Positions 1 to 7,346 of a stretch of DNA of 13,934 nt are shown here, piece by piece. Where the stretch lies: positions 1-13,934 of the forward strand of contig CACYDE010000003.1 in NCBI GenBank assembly GCA_902773045.1. The letters run 5' to 3'. Below the pieces are notes generated by a model, which made no database searches, had not been told where the DNA came from, and saw only the letters and a list, made by a program, of their open reading frames with translations. Source of the DNA: an uncultured Ruminococcus sp. Lineage in GTDB: Bacteria; Bacillota; Clostridia; Oscillospirales; Acutalibacteraceae. A program made the position numbers and the translations under genes. Position 1 is the stretch's first letter. Each line of letters starts with the position of its first letter.

Positions 1-39
1 ATACTGGCGTATGTCGAGGACGACAACGCAGCTATGCGC

Positions 40-1635
40 TTACCGGGACGTCGAACTTGTCTGGATATTTGTTTGGTTTGCTATAATATGATGAGAAATA
101 TTCGCCATACTCACGATCAATATTCCGTCAGTAAAATAACTCAGCTCCAACAGCAAAAGAAGCAGTATACAAACAGCCACCAAAACAAGAGCAAAGATAT
201 GTATTCTGCCGATATTGCGCTCCTCCAACGATTCCTTGAAAGTTTTCTTCTTGGCTTTATGATTCACCGAAGGCGAATCCACAGCTTCATAAACGGATTT
301 TCCCCCCGGTTTGATCGACGCCTTGACCAGAACATTATTATCCGATGAGAAACTGTATGAATTAAAGCTTTCTTCCGTACCGGAACCCGACGAGGACGCA
401 GACGATCCGTTCTGTATCTTTTTCTTCATCTGATCCGAAACAAATGCGGGGCCTTTCAATGCGTTTGACTTTTCATTTCCGCAGCCGCACGTCATAACAT
501 ATCCTTCGTTCTTCCGTCCACATTTTCCGCAAATCCACTTTTCGGACTTCGACCTCACGACCGGCTTCCGATCTTTTTTTCTTACGGGTCTTTCGGCACT
601 TCTTCTGTTTGCGGAAGATCTCTCTTGATATTGTGATGTTTTGGGAATCCTTTCAAATCGTTCCATCAGATCGGCAACACTTTGACAACGTATTCTGTGA
701 TCGGGCTGAAGAGCATACCTCAAAGCAAATACAACATTACTCGGAACATCGTACTTTTCTTTAAAATCTCTGAGCAGAGGAAAATTCTCATCAACGCTTG
801 CGCCGACCTCTTCCCTCGGGTCTTCGCCCGTGACCGCGAAATATATCGTTGCGGCAAGAGAATAAACATCCGTGTAAACGCCGTCCTTCTGAGCAAGCGT
901 TCTCTGTTCAAAAGGTGCATATCCCGGGGAAAAGGCGATTCCGATCGAAGCGACAGTTTTCGCGTCGGCTGATCGTGCAAGTCCGAAATCAATTAAAACA
1001 AATCGCTCATCATTCCATTTGGACTGCTCTTTTATCATTATATTCAGCGGTTTTATGTCACGGTGAAGAATTCCCTTTTCATGAAGCTCCTGCAAACAGA
1101 TCATCAAAGGCTTCATACGAGTATACAACTCGTTCCACGAATACGGGCCGCTTTCACGAATTTTTTGAGTCAGCGTCATTCCGTCAATAAATTCGGTAAT
1201 TATATATGCTGTATTGTTCTCCGAAAAGCAATCGTAAACTTTGACTACATTATCAAGACTTTCTGCTTGGGAAAGACTGCTGCACTCCTTCTGAGTTTTT
1301 CTCATTATCTCAGCCAGCGAGATATCGCTTGGATACGTCACCATGAGAGGATCGGAAGACGATCTGTCGTAACAGTTTCTTTGAAAAAGTCCGCTGTAAA
1401 AAGTCTCCTTTATAAGAACCTTTTTCATCAGTCTCAAATCAAAACCTATATACGATATTCCGAATCCACCCGAACCTATGCTTTTTCCGACTAAATATCT
1501 TTCTCCGCAAAGAGTCGACCCCGCAGGAAGTTCATTGCTTTGAGCATAATGCCTGTTATATTCCTTACCGCATTCATGACAATACGGCTGATCCGGATCT
1601 TCTATTTTTGTCATGCAATGATAACAATACGCCAT
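40..1635 (-). CDS. Membrane Ser/Thr protein kinase with two zinc ribbons, no clear ectodomain
   Basis: This 531-residue protein is a Hanks-type kinase expected to phosphorylate Ser/Thr on proteins at the inner face of the membrane. In order it shows a zinc ribbon (C4xxC7, C19xxC22), a Gly loop GSGGFG (~54-59), the ATP-binding Lys in VLIKE (~76), the catalytic loop HRDIKPLN (~191-198), DFG (~216-218) and GYAPFEQ (~238) in place of the usual APE. A second zinc site follows (CGKC...CGC, ~369-385), then a Ser-rich linker and one membrane helix (~477-499). Only about 30 residues lie beyond the helix, so the usual sensor domain is missing. The start at 1635 was chosen over the ATG at 1656 because AGGTGG lies 6 nt upstream. 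It lies 105 bp downstream of its paralogue with no terminator between them, so co-transcription is likely. The reading frame of the extreme C-terminus is in doubt (see findings). The family is certain; substrates are unknown. Confidence 0.93.
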   Translation of the reverse strand: MAYCYHCMTKIEDPDQPYCHECGKEYNRHYAQSNELPAGSTLCGERYLVGKSIGSGGFGISYIGFDLRLMKKVLIKETFYSGLFQRNCYDRSSSDPLMVTYPSDISLAEIMRKTQKECSSLSQAESLDNVVKVYDCFSENNTAYIITEFIDGMTLTQKIRESGPYSWNELYTRMKPLMICLQELHEKGILHRDIKPLNIMIKEQSKWNDERFVLIDFGLARSADAKTVASIGIAFSPGYAPFEQRTLAQKDGVYTDVYSLAATIYFAVTGEDPREEVGASVDENFPLLRDFKEKYDVPSNVVFALRYALQPDHRIRCQSVADLMERFERIPKTSQYQERSSANRRSAERPVRKKDRKPVVRSKSEKWICGKCGRKNEGYVMTCGCGNEKSNALKGPAFVSDQMKKKIQNGSSASSSGSGTEESFNSYSFSSDNNVLVKASIKPGGKSVYEAVDSPSVNHKAKKKTFKESLEERNIGRIHIFALVLVAVCILLLLLLELSYFTDGILIVSMANISHHIIANQTNIQTSSTSR

Positions 1636-1740
1636 TATTCCACCTCTTTTTGTCATGCATTAAGACAATTCTTAAACATACATCATTCATTTTTGCAGAT
1701 TGATAATTATATATTACACATATTCCATGTTTTATGTATA

Positions 1741-4344
1741 TCAGTAAGGAACTATCGTGGAAATACAAGGAGTACTCGAAGACGTTCCCGGTGTTACAGC
1801 TTTTATGGTAAATTTCATATAAGTAGTAGAAACCGTTTTGCCGAACGTACATTCCTGATGAGTCATACATTCGGGATCGAGATTGAAAGTAAACTGCGAC
1901 CCGTCGGAACATTCCACAAGCAGAGTTGACGGTCTTCCGTATTCCATGAATGTTTCGTTGTTCTTGTTGTAACCGATATCAATAACAAATCCCGAACAAT
2001 TCTGAGGCGTAGGAGCGGTAAATTCTATATATTCGCCTACGCCGCCAGTGGGCGCCCACGCTTCTCCGTTGTAATACAAAATATTGCCGCTGGGGAATCC
2101 GCCTGCTTCCGAGGAGCGGTTTATTGCGCGGAAAATTGCGGATGTGCTTCTTGTGTACGGTGTTTCAGCCACGGTAAATGTGATCGTTGACCCTCTTGAA
2201 ATGACCGCGCCCTGCTGTACGCTTTGCGCTATAATAGCGCCCTGCGGGTAGCCGGAATCGCTGAAAGAGTAAACGACATGAAGTCCTTTTCCTTCAAGTT
2301 CATCCTTGGTGCTGAAAATATTTTTTCCGAAATAATTTCCGACCGTTATATTGTTTGGATCCTCACCCTTGGAGATCGTAAGGATGACCTTTGAATTCTT
2401 TGCCACGTTTCCGCTTGCCGGACTTTGACTTATAACGCAGCCGTCGGCGACTGTTGAACTGAACTGATATTCCTTGATATCTGCTATCAGTCCGACCGAA
2501 GTAAGTTTTTCGACAGCCTTTTCATAGGTCATCCCGACAACATTGGGAACGGCAACATTATTGCTCTGAGACGAGGCGGAAGAGCTGCTGTTATTTTTGT
2601 CATTGTCGGAAGCTTTCTGAGAAGAGCTTGCGGACGATGACGCCGAATCGGTGTTTTTATCCTTATCGCTTGAAGCCGCAGAACCCGAATTGACTCCGCT
2701 TTCAGTCGGAGCAACAGAAATCGTCTGACCGTTTGAGTCACTGACAGCGTAATAAAGCCAGACTTCGCTGCCTTTTGAGATGTTCTCGTTTGCTGCGGGA
2801 TACTGCCGGATCACGGTATTCACACTGTAATTATTGTTTGGCTGTTCAATGGACTTATATTTCAAGCCTGCCGATTCAAGGATCTGCTGAGCGGAACTCA
2901 GCGTCAGTCCCTGAACGTTCGGAACAGTAACGGTCAGCTCGTCCGTCACTTCCGTTGAAACGGAAGCGCTTTCTTCCGATTGTGATGATTCCGAATTCGA
3001 TTTATCATTTGAATTCCCGTCAAGAACAAGATAGATCAGAAACCCCGCAAGAGAGAGAATGATCGCTGTTACCAAAGCTATAACGGGTATCAGCGCCTTA
3101 TTGGAAGATGATCCGGAAACCTGCGCGGGAACAGCATTCTGAGGATATCCGGAATTATAATTTTCAGGCTGAAAAGTCATATCTGCCGCACGGCTATTAT
3201 TACCCGAATAATAATATTCCCGGCTTTGGGCGTAATTTCCCGAAGAGGGAGCGAACGAATTCGGAGCAGGATTTCCGAAGCTTTCGTATGAAGGCAAGGT
3301 ATCGGGAGCGGAATAAGCGGAACCGGAAGAAAGTTTACTTTTATAGCTGTTATCGGACGTATTTTCAAGAATAGAAAGAAACTCGTCGAGAGTCTGACAT
3401 CTGTCATGAAAAGACGGCTGAAGAGCATATTCAAGCGCGTCAACAACGTTTTCCGGAACATCGCTTGATTCTCTCAGTTTCTGAAGATAAGGGAAATTAT
3501 CGTAAAGCGTTTTTCCGAAATCATCCTTTGGAGCAAATCCGGTGAGGGCATGATAAATAGTCGCCGCCATTGAATAAACGTCGGTATATGTTCCATCGGG
3601 ATGAGTAAAAGTTCTCTGTTCATAGGGCGCGTATCCGGGTGTAAAGGCAATACCTCTCGAAGCTATCGTGTTCGCTTCCGTGGAGCGCGCAAGACCGAAG
3701 TCAATGAGGACAAAATCCTCTTTATGTTTGTAGGGATGACGTATCATGATATTCTGGGGCTTTACGTCACGATGAAGCAGTCCGTTTTCGTGAAGCGTCG
3801 CAAGATTTTCGATCAGCGGCTTCATTTTGGGATAAAACTCTTTCCACGTCAAATGACCCTGTTCATGAATTTTGTCATACAGAGTTTTTCCGTTGATATA
3901 TTCCGTAATAATATACGCGGTATTGTTTTCAAGAAACCATTCATAAACCTTAACGATATTGTTCAATCCCTCGGCTTTTGAAATACTGCGGCATTCCTTC
4001 GAGGTTTTTTCCATGATCTTATCTATGGAAATACTGTCGTCATAAGTTACGCTGAGAGGCTTTTCGACCGTTTTATCGTTATTATTTCTTTTGAAAAGAC
4101 CGCTGTAATAAGTTTCCTTGATAACGACCTTTTTGCACAATTTCACATCAAATCCGAGATATGTGATCCCAAAGCCGCCCGAACCGAGAGTTCTTCCGAC
4201 AAAATATCTTCCGTTATGAAGATACGTTCCCGGAGGAAGCTCGTTGCTCTGAGAATAAAAAACGTTATGTACCTGTCCGCATTCGGGACAAAATTTTTCA
4301 TTCGGATCATCAATTTCCGCCATACACCAGAAACAGTAGCTCAT
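1741..4344 (-). CDS. PASTA-domain Ser/Thr protein kinase with zinc ribbon and discoidin-like ectodomain
   Basis: This 867-residue transmembrane kinase is related to PknB/PrkC but built differently. Domains in order: zinc ribbon (C4xxC7, C19xxC22); kinase domain ~45-330 with GSGGFG (~54-59), Lys76 in VVIKE, HRDVKPQN (~191-198), DFG (~215-217) and GYAPYEQ; a Tyr/Ser/Pro-rich linker (~335-415); a membrane helix (~417-441); PASTA 1 (~470-535); a Ser/Asp/Lys-rich spacer; PASTA 2 (~595-659); and a diverged PASTA 3 (~665-727). PASTA domains in this family bind muropeptides or lipid II. The last ~138 residues resemble the discoidin-fold NADase-type glycan-binding domain: GEYIEF, GFVIDIGYNK, LLVECSDGS, CISTI. 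That last call is by motif pattern only. The start at 4344 follows a GGAG ribosome binding site; the ATG at 4368 has none. It is closely paralogous to the downstream kinase and is probably the first gene of that pair, read from a promoter at 4517-4545. Confidence 0.95.
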   Translation of the reverse strand: MSYCFWCMAEIDDPNEKFCPECGQVHNVFYSQSNELPPGTYLHNGRYFVGRTLGSGGFGITYLGFDVKLCKKVVIKETYYSGLFKRNNNDKTVEKPLSVTYDDSISIDKIMEKTSKECRSISKAEGLNNIVKVYEWFLENNTAYIITEYINGKTLYDKIHEQGHLTWKEFYPKMKPLIENLATLHENGLLHRDVKPQNIMIRHPYKHKEDFVLIDFGLARSTEANTIASRGIAFTPGYAPYEQRTFTHPDGTYTDVYSMAATIYHALTGFAPKDDFGKTLYDNFPYLQKLRESSDVPENVVDALEYALQPSFHDRCQTLDEFLSILENTSDNSYKSKLSSGSAYSAPDTLPSYESFGNPAPNSFAPSSGNYAQSREYYYSGNNSRAADMTFQPENYNSGYPQNAVPAQVSGSSSNKALIPVIALVTAIILSLAGFLIYLVLDGNSNDKSNSESSQSEESASVSTEVTDELTVTVPNVQGLTLSSAQQILESAGLKYKSIEQPNNNYSVNTVIRQYPAANENISKGSEVWLYYAVSDSNGQTISVAPTESGVNSGSAASSDKDKNTDSASSSASSSQKASDNDKNNSSSSASSQSNNVAVPNVVGMTYEKAVEKLTSVGLIADIKEYQFSSTVADGCVISQSPASGNVAKNSKVILTISKGEDPNNITVGNYFGKNIFSTKDELEGKGLHVVYSFSDSGYPQGAIIAQSVQQGAVISRGSTITFTVAETPYTRSTSAIFRAINRSSEAGGFPSGNILYYNGEAWAPTGGVGEYIEFTAPTPQNCSGFVIDIGYNKNNETFMEYGRPSTLLVECSDGSQFTFNLDPECMTHQECTFGKTVSTTYMKFTIKAVTPGTSSSTPCISTIVPY

Positions 4345-4516
4345 ATTTTCACCGCTCCTATACCCCAAAATTTTATTTACTCAAACTTTCCGCATTGTAA
4401 ATATCCGCAGATAAAGATATCATCTTTTCTATAATTCACGAAACGCAGGTATATTCATTACGCAGACTGCATTATACATTCTGTTTCGAAAAACAATACC
4501 CATTTACACAATTATC

Positions 4517-4545
4517 ATTTTACCATCAATATAACAAATAATCAA
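4517..4545 (-). promoter_or_regulatory. Sigma-A promoter of the kinase pair
   Basis: On the minus strand TTGATT (4540-4545) and TAAAAT (4517-4522) are separated by exactly 17 bp, with a TGG just before the -10 that makes it an extended -10. Transcription would start near 4510, giving a leader of about 165 nt before the PASTA kinase. A second TATAAT lies further downstream in the leader but has no good -35. With the terminator at 4575-4643, this accounts for the 363-bp gap between the kinase and hslO; I see no gene there. Confidence 0.6.
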
Positions 4546-4574
4546 CACTTTTCCAACATATTATACAAAAAAAT

Positions 4575-4643
4575 ACAGACAGAAACCTATTAACTGCTGC
4601 ACGGAAAATCAGAGATCTCTGTGCGTTCAAAGTTTCTGTCTGT
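4575..4643 (-). terminator. Rho-independent terminator of the yerC-hslO operon, unusually long hairpin
   Basis: A perfect 12-bp inverted repeat (ACAGACAGAAAC at 4575-4586, GTTTCTGTCTGT at 4632-4643) is followed on the minus strand by a run of seven T. It lies about 65 bp past the hslO stop. The 45-nt loop contains a second perfect palindrome, CAGAGATCTCTG (4610-4621), flanked by GCAC/GTGC, so the loop probably folds into a nested stem. Confidence 0.75.
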
Positions 4644-4707
4644 GAAATTGTTGTTTATACTGTTTTTTTAAATTATTACTTCGACAGCTAAATTCTTTAG
4701 GTCAGTA

Positions 4708-5679
4708 TTAATTTTCGGCTTCGCGATTCTTTTCCGCTCTCGCCTGAATTATCTCTTCCAGCTGACGCTTGGTGAATCGGTGATTTTTATTGCAGAAATG
4801 ACAGTTTGCAACGGCATAGCCTTTTTCGTCTGCAAGCGATCTGATCTCATCATCGGTAAGCTTTGAAATTGCCATCACAACTCTCTCCCTGCTGCAGCCG
4901 CATACATAGTCGATCGGCTGTTCGTCAAGGACCTCGACTTCAAACCCTTCAAGAGCTTTTTTACACATATCAAGAATCGACATTCCCTTTGCGAGCATAG
5001 TCGTCACGGGTTCAAGCTTTACAACGTTCTGTTCAAGCTTGGAGATCGTTTCCTCCGTCGCACCGGGAAGAAGCTGGATCATCATACCTCCCGAAAGCAG
5101 AACCTCTCCGTCTTCCTTATTGATAAGAACACCGAGAGCGCAAACAGTCGGGATCTGTTCGCTTGTTGCGTAGTAATTTGTGATATCCTCGGCAATCTCG
5201 CCCGAAAGAAGCGGACAAACTCCGATGTAAGGCTCACCCGTTCCGTAATCACGCATAACGTTGATAACGCCGTCTTTGCCGACAGCCTTCGCAACGTTGA
5301 TCTTTCCGTTGGGATAATATTCCGTTTCCGTCTGAGGGTTTTCCACATAACCGCGGCAGTTTCCTCTGCTGTCGGAAACCGCAACGATCGCACCGAGCGG
5401 ACCGCCTCCGTTGATTCGCAGCGTCACAGCGGCATTACTCTGTTTCAGAAGCGAACCCATGATCGATGACGCGGTGAGAGCACGTCCCAATGCGGCGGAA
5501 GCAACGCTCGACGTGTGATGAAGCTTCTTTCCCATGTGAGCAATATTTGTCGTATCGGCAGCGATCGCCATGATCGCACCGTCCGACGTAATACAGCGGA
5601 TAAGCTTATCTCTGCGGTCAACCTTATTTTCGCTGTCGTAGATATCCTGTGAAGGACTGCTTGTATTTTCGTTACTCAT
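4708..5679 (-). CDS. hslO: Hsp33 redox-regulated molecular chaperone
   Basis: Hsp33 is a cytoplasmic holdase that is inactive with zinc bound and switches on when oxidative stress oxidises its cysteines and releases the metal. The 323-residue product has the family start DKLIRCITSDGAIMAIAADTT (~24-44), the GGGPLGAIVAVSD core (~91-103), and the C-terminal redox switch as CGC (C260, C262) and CHFC (C293, C296), so all four zinc ligands are present. An extra ~23 polar residues precede the usual start. The ATG at 5679 is nonetheless supported by AAAGGA about 8 nt upstream. It is the last gene of the yerC operon, 45 bp after the methyltransferase. The annotation is secure. Confidence 0.96.
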   Translation of the reverse strand: MSNENTSSPSQDIYDSENKVDRRDKLIRCITSDGAIMAIAADTTNIAHMGKKLHHTSSVASAALGRALTASSIMGSLLKQSNAAVTLRINGGGPLGAIVAVSDSRGNCRGYVENPQTETEYYPNGKINVAKAVGKDGVINVMRDYGTGEPYIGVCPLLSGEIAEDITNYYATSEQIPTVCALGVLINKEDGEVLLSGGMMIQLLPGATEETISKLEQNVVKLEPVTTMLAKGMSILDMCKKALEGFEVEVLDEQPIDYVCGCSRERVVMAISKLTDDEIRSLADEKGYAVANCHFCNKNHRFTKRQLEEIIQARAEKNREAEN

Positions 5680-5724
5680 ATTAATTTTCCTTTCGGTTTT
5701 AATTCAATTACGATTCCGGTTTTT

Positions 5725-6480
5725 TTAGATTTCGGTTTCGGATCTTTTTTTCGCAGCAAAAGTAGCCCTCTGCGATTCTTCTTTCAGCGGTTCAAATTTC
5801 ATATCGTCAAAAACCGCAAGAACTTCAAAACCGCTTTCTTCAAGCATTCCGGAAATATCCTCTGCGGAATACGCGTACTCTTTGAAGCTCTCGCTTTGAC
5901 GGATATAAACATTATTCTCGGGAATAAAAAAATCAAGATCAATTTTTACACTGTTGTTCTTTTCGCTGAATGTATTTTGCCAGACGCAAAACACTTCGTC
6001 GGTGTCATAAACAAAGGTATTGTTGCCCAGAACATTACGGTGCTTATAAATAGTATTCACATCAAAAATAAAAAGTCCGTCTTTTTCCATAAACATCGAA
6101 ACTCGCTCAAAGGCTTTTTTCACCTCACCGGCTCCTTGAAGATGACTGATACTGTCAAGGGTACAAACGCACGTATTTATAGATCCGTAAAGATCAAGCG
6201 ACTGCATTTTCTGACAAAGAAAAAGTATATCAAGTCCTTCGTCCGACGATTTCTGCTGAGCCTGAGACAGCATGTCATAAGAGGCGTCAACACCGTAAAC
6301 GTCTATTCCTCTCTTTTTAAGTTCGATCGTCAGCGTACCCGTTCCACAGGCAAGATCGAGAGTTTCCGCAGGCTTATGACCGAATTTTTTGAATATTTCA
6401 AAAATAAAATCAGCTTTTTCTTTGTAATTGACATTGCGCGTCAACCCGTCGTAAAACTCCGCAAAGACGCCGTAAGACAT
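5725..6480 (-). CDS. Class I SAM-dependent methyltransferase
   Basis: The 251-residue cytosolic protein should transfer a methyl group from S-adenosylmethionine to an unidentified acceptor. It shows motif I LDLACGTGTL (41-50), an acidic residue ending the second strand in VYGVDAS (~61-67), TLDSISHL (~107-114) as motif IV, and GLFIFDVNT (~135-143) after motif IV. The N-terminus, with YGVFAEFYDGLT, is typical of the small-molecule methyltransferases next to hslO in Clostridia. Its ATG overlaps the yerC stop in a TAATG arrangement and has AGGTGAG 6 nt upstream, so translation is probably coupled to yerC. The fold is clear; the substrate cannot be read from the sequence. Confidence 0.92.
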   Translation of the reverse strand: MSYGVFAEFYDGLTRNVNYKEKADFIFEIFKKFGHKPAETLDLACGTGTLTIELKKRGIDVYGVDASYDMLSQAQQKSSDEGLDILFLCQKMQSLDLYGSINTCVCTLDSISHLQGAGEVKKAFERVSMFMEKDGLFIFDVNTIYKHRNVLGNNTFVYDTDEVFCVWQNTFSEKNNSVKIDLDFFIPENNVYIRQSESFKEYAYSAEDISGMLEESGFEVLAVFDDMKFEPLKEESQRATFAAKKRSETEI

Positions 6481-6791
6481 TAATTCTCACCTTTCTCTTC
6501 AATAGCTGCCAATCGATCAAACACCAGCGCATAGCCGTCGCAGCTTGTGTAATTAAGCGATCTGTTCACACGGCTTATTGTTGCGGTGGAAGCGCCGGTT
6601 TCCGCAACGATCTTGCTGTAAACCGTTCCTTCATTGAGCATCTTTGCAACCATAAACCTCTGAGACATCGCTTTAAGCTCGGGCACGGTGCAGAGATCTT
6701 CAAAAAATCTGCGGCAATCATCTACCGTTTCAAGCGTTGTTATCGCTTTAAACAAATAATCAAGACTTTCCTGATTAAGCTTAGCATTCAT
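6480..6791 (-). CDS. yerC: YerC/YecD family TrpR-like DNA-binding protein
   Basis: This 103-residue protein belongs to the TrpR-superfamily YerC/YecD group, all-helical DNA binders of poorly known target. It has the family helices (LDYLFKAITTLETVDDCRRF, ~10-29), the conserved segment CTVPELKAMSQRFMVAKML (~34-52), and a helix-turn-helix in YSKIVAETGASTATISRVNR (~58-77). Length matches the family. The start at 6791 has AGGAGA about 8 nt upstream. It heads a tight three-gene operon with a methyltransferase and hslO and sits behind a long leader containing a dyad operator; it could be autoregulatory, which is inference. Confidence 0.93.
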   Translation of the reverse strand: MNAKLNQESLDYLFKAITTLETVDDCRRFFEDLCTVPELKAMSQRFMVAKMLNEGTVYSKIVAETGASTATISRVNRSLNYTSCDGYALVFDRLAAIEEKGEN

Positions 6792-6859
6792 TTTTCTGAT
6801 TCTCCTAATTCTTTTCTACTGTTTTAGCCGATCGTAAAATTTATAAAAAAAACTACTGC

Positions 6860-7048
6860 TTACGCGATCCGAAAAGAGGATTCATTTTTTATTTTTTTCT
6901 CCGCTTGCAAAAGTGAAAATGACTGCTTTTGATTCAGGCGGCACATATCCTCCGCAATTTCGCAATCGCCTATTTCCTGCTGTTTGAATCCAATACATTT
7001 CTTGAAAAAGTTAAAACGGACACAACCACAAGTCATTGGGCTGCTCAT
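6860..7048 (-). CDS. Doubtful small Cys-rich ORF in the yerC leader
   Basis: A 62-codon ORF with five Cys (MTCGCVRF..., then KKC, GDC, DMC) and a basic C-terminal half lies between the dyad promoter and yerC. I do not recognise it. Against it: a TGA directly precedes the first ATG, and no Shine-Dalgarno is visible; the second ATG, four codons in, has only a weak GAG. For it: the predicted start of the dyad promoter falls only a few nucleotides upstream of the first ATG, so a leaderless message is conceivable. It may equally be untranslated leader. Confidence 0.2.
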   Translation of the reverse strand: MSSPMTCGCVRFNFFKKCIGFKQQEIGDCEIAEDMCRLNQKQSFSLLQAEKKIKNESSFRIA

Positions 7049-7061
7049 TCAATTCGGCATG

Positions 7062-7090
7062 ATTATATCAGTGATTCATCACTGTGACAC
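7062..7090 (-). promoter_or_regulatory. Promoter with a perfect 16-bp dyad filling its spacer (putative operator)
   Basis: On the minus strand GTGTCA (7085-7090, four of six -35 matches) and a perfect TATAAT (7062-7067) are 17 bp apart. Sixteen of those bases are CAGTGATGAATCACTG (7069-7084), a perfect inverted repeat. A dyad between -35 and -10 is the classic position for a repressor. A further CAGTG half-site occurs about 25 bp upstream (CAGTGTT). The regulator is unknown; it does not match the Fur, PerR, LexA, Rex or CodY consensus as I know them. It would drive the yerC operon and the small ORF. Confidence 0.5.
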
Positions 7091-7158
7091 GAGCAAGGTC
7101 TAACACTGTTTCACAAAACAATATCACACATTAATGCATTAAATTCAACGTTAAATTT

Positions 7159-7187
7159 ATTTTATCACAATATATCAAAAATGTAAA
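7159..7187 (-). promoter_or_regulatory. Upstream sigma-A promoter of the yerC operon
   Basis: TTTACA (7182-7187) and TAAAAT (7159-7164) are 17 bp apart on the minus strand, with TGA before the -10 giving an extended -10. Transcription would begin near 7152 and read through the dyad region, producing a leader of about 360 nt. A TTGACA at 7271-7276 lies further upstream but has no well-spaced -10. Apart from these sites, the doubtful small ORF and the terminator at 7286-7319, I see nothing in 6792-7346. Confidence 0.55.
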
Positions 7188-7285
7188 GAGATAATATCTA
7201 AACCATGAAGAAATCAATTTAATGCGGTTTGCGAAAAGTGAAATTCTTATATTGTATTATATAGACATAATGTCAACACAGTGAG

Positions 7286-7319
7286 CAAAAAGCGGAATCG
7301 AAACCGACTCCGCTTTTTG
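7286..7319 (-). terminator. Rho-independent terminator of the large repeat-protein gene
   Basis: A perfect 11-bp stem (CAAAAAGCGGA at 7286-7296 with TCCGCTTTTTG at 7309-7319), extended inward by three more pairs to a 4-nt loop, lies 27 bp past the stop codon. The stem carries T runs on both strands, so it may work in both directions. Confidence 0.8.
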
Positions 7320-7346
7320 TTTTTATTTATCAGTAAAGATCAGTCA

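Noticed and set aside
4345..4368. Longer start for the PASTA kinase at 4368
   Set aside because: The added codons overlap the GGAG ribosome binding site of the ATG at 4344, and the paralogue starts at the equivalent Met.
5896..6483. 195-codon plus-strand ORF opposite the methyltransferase
   Set aside because: It is antisense to a gene with clear family motifs, has no ribosome binding site, and gives a composition unlike a real protein.
7248..7276. Promoter built on TTGACA at 7271-7276 (minus strand)
   Set aside because: The -35 is perfect, but at 17 bp the -10 would be AATATA; better -10 matches fall at 9, 14 or 19 bp spacing.
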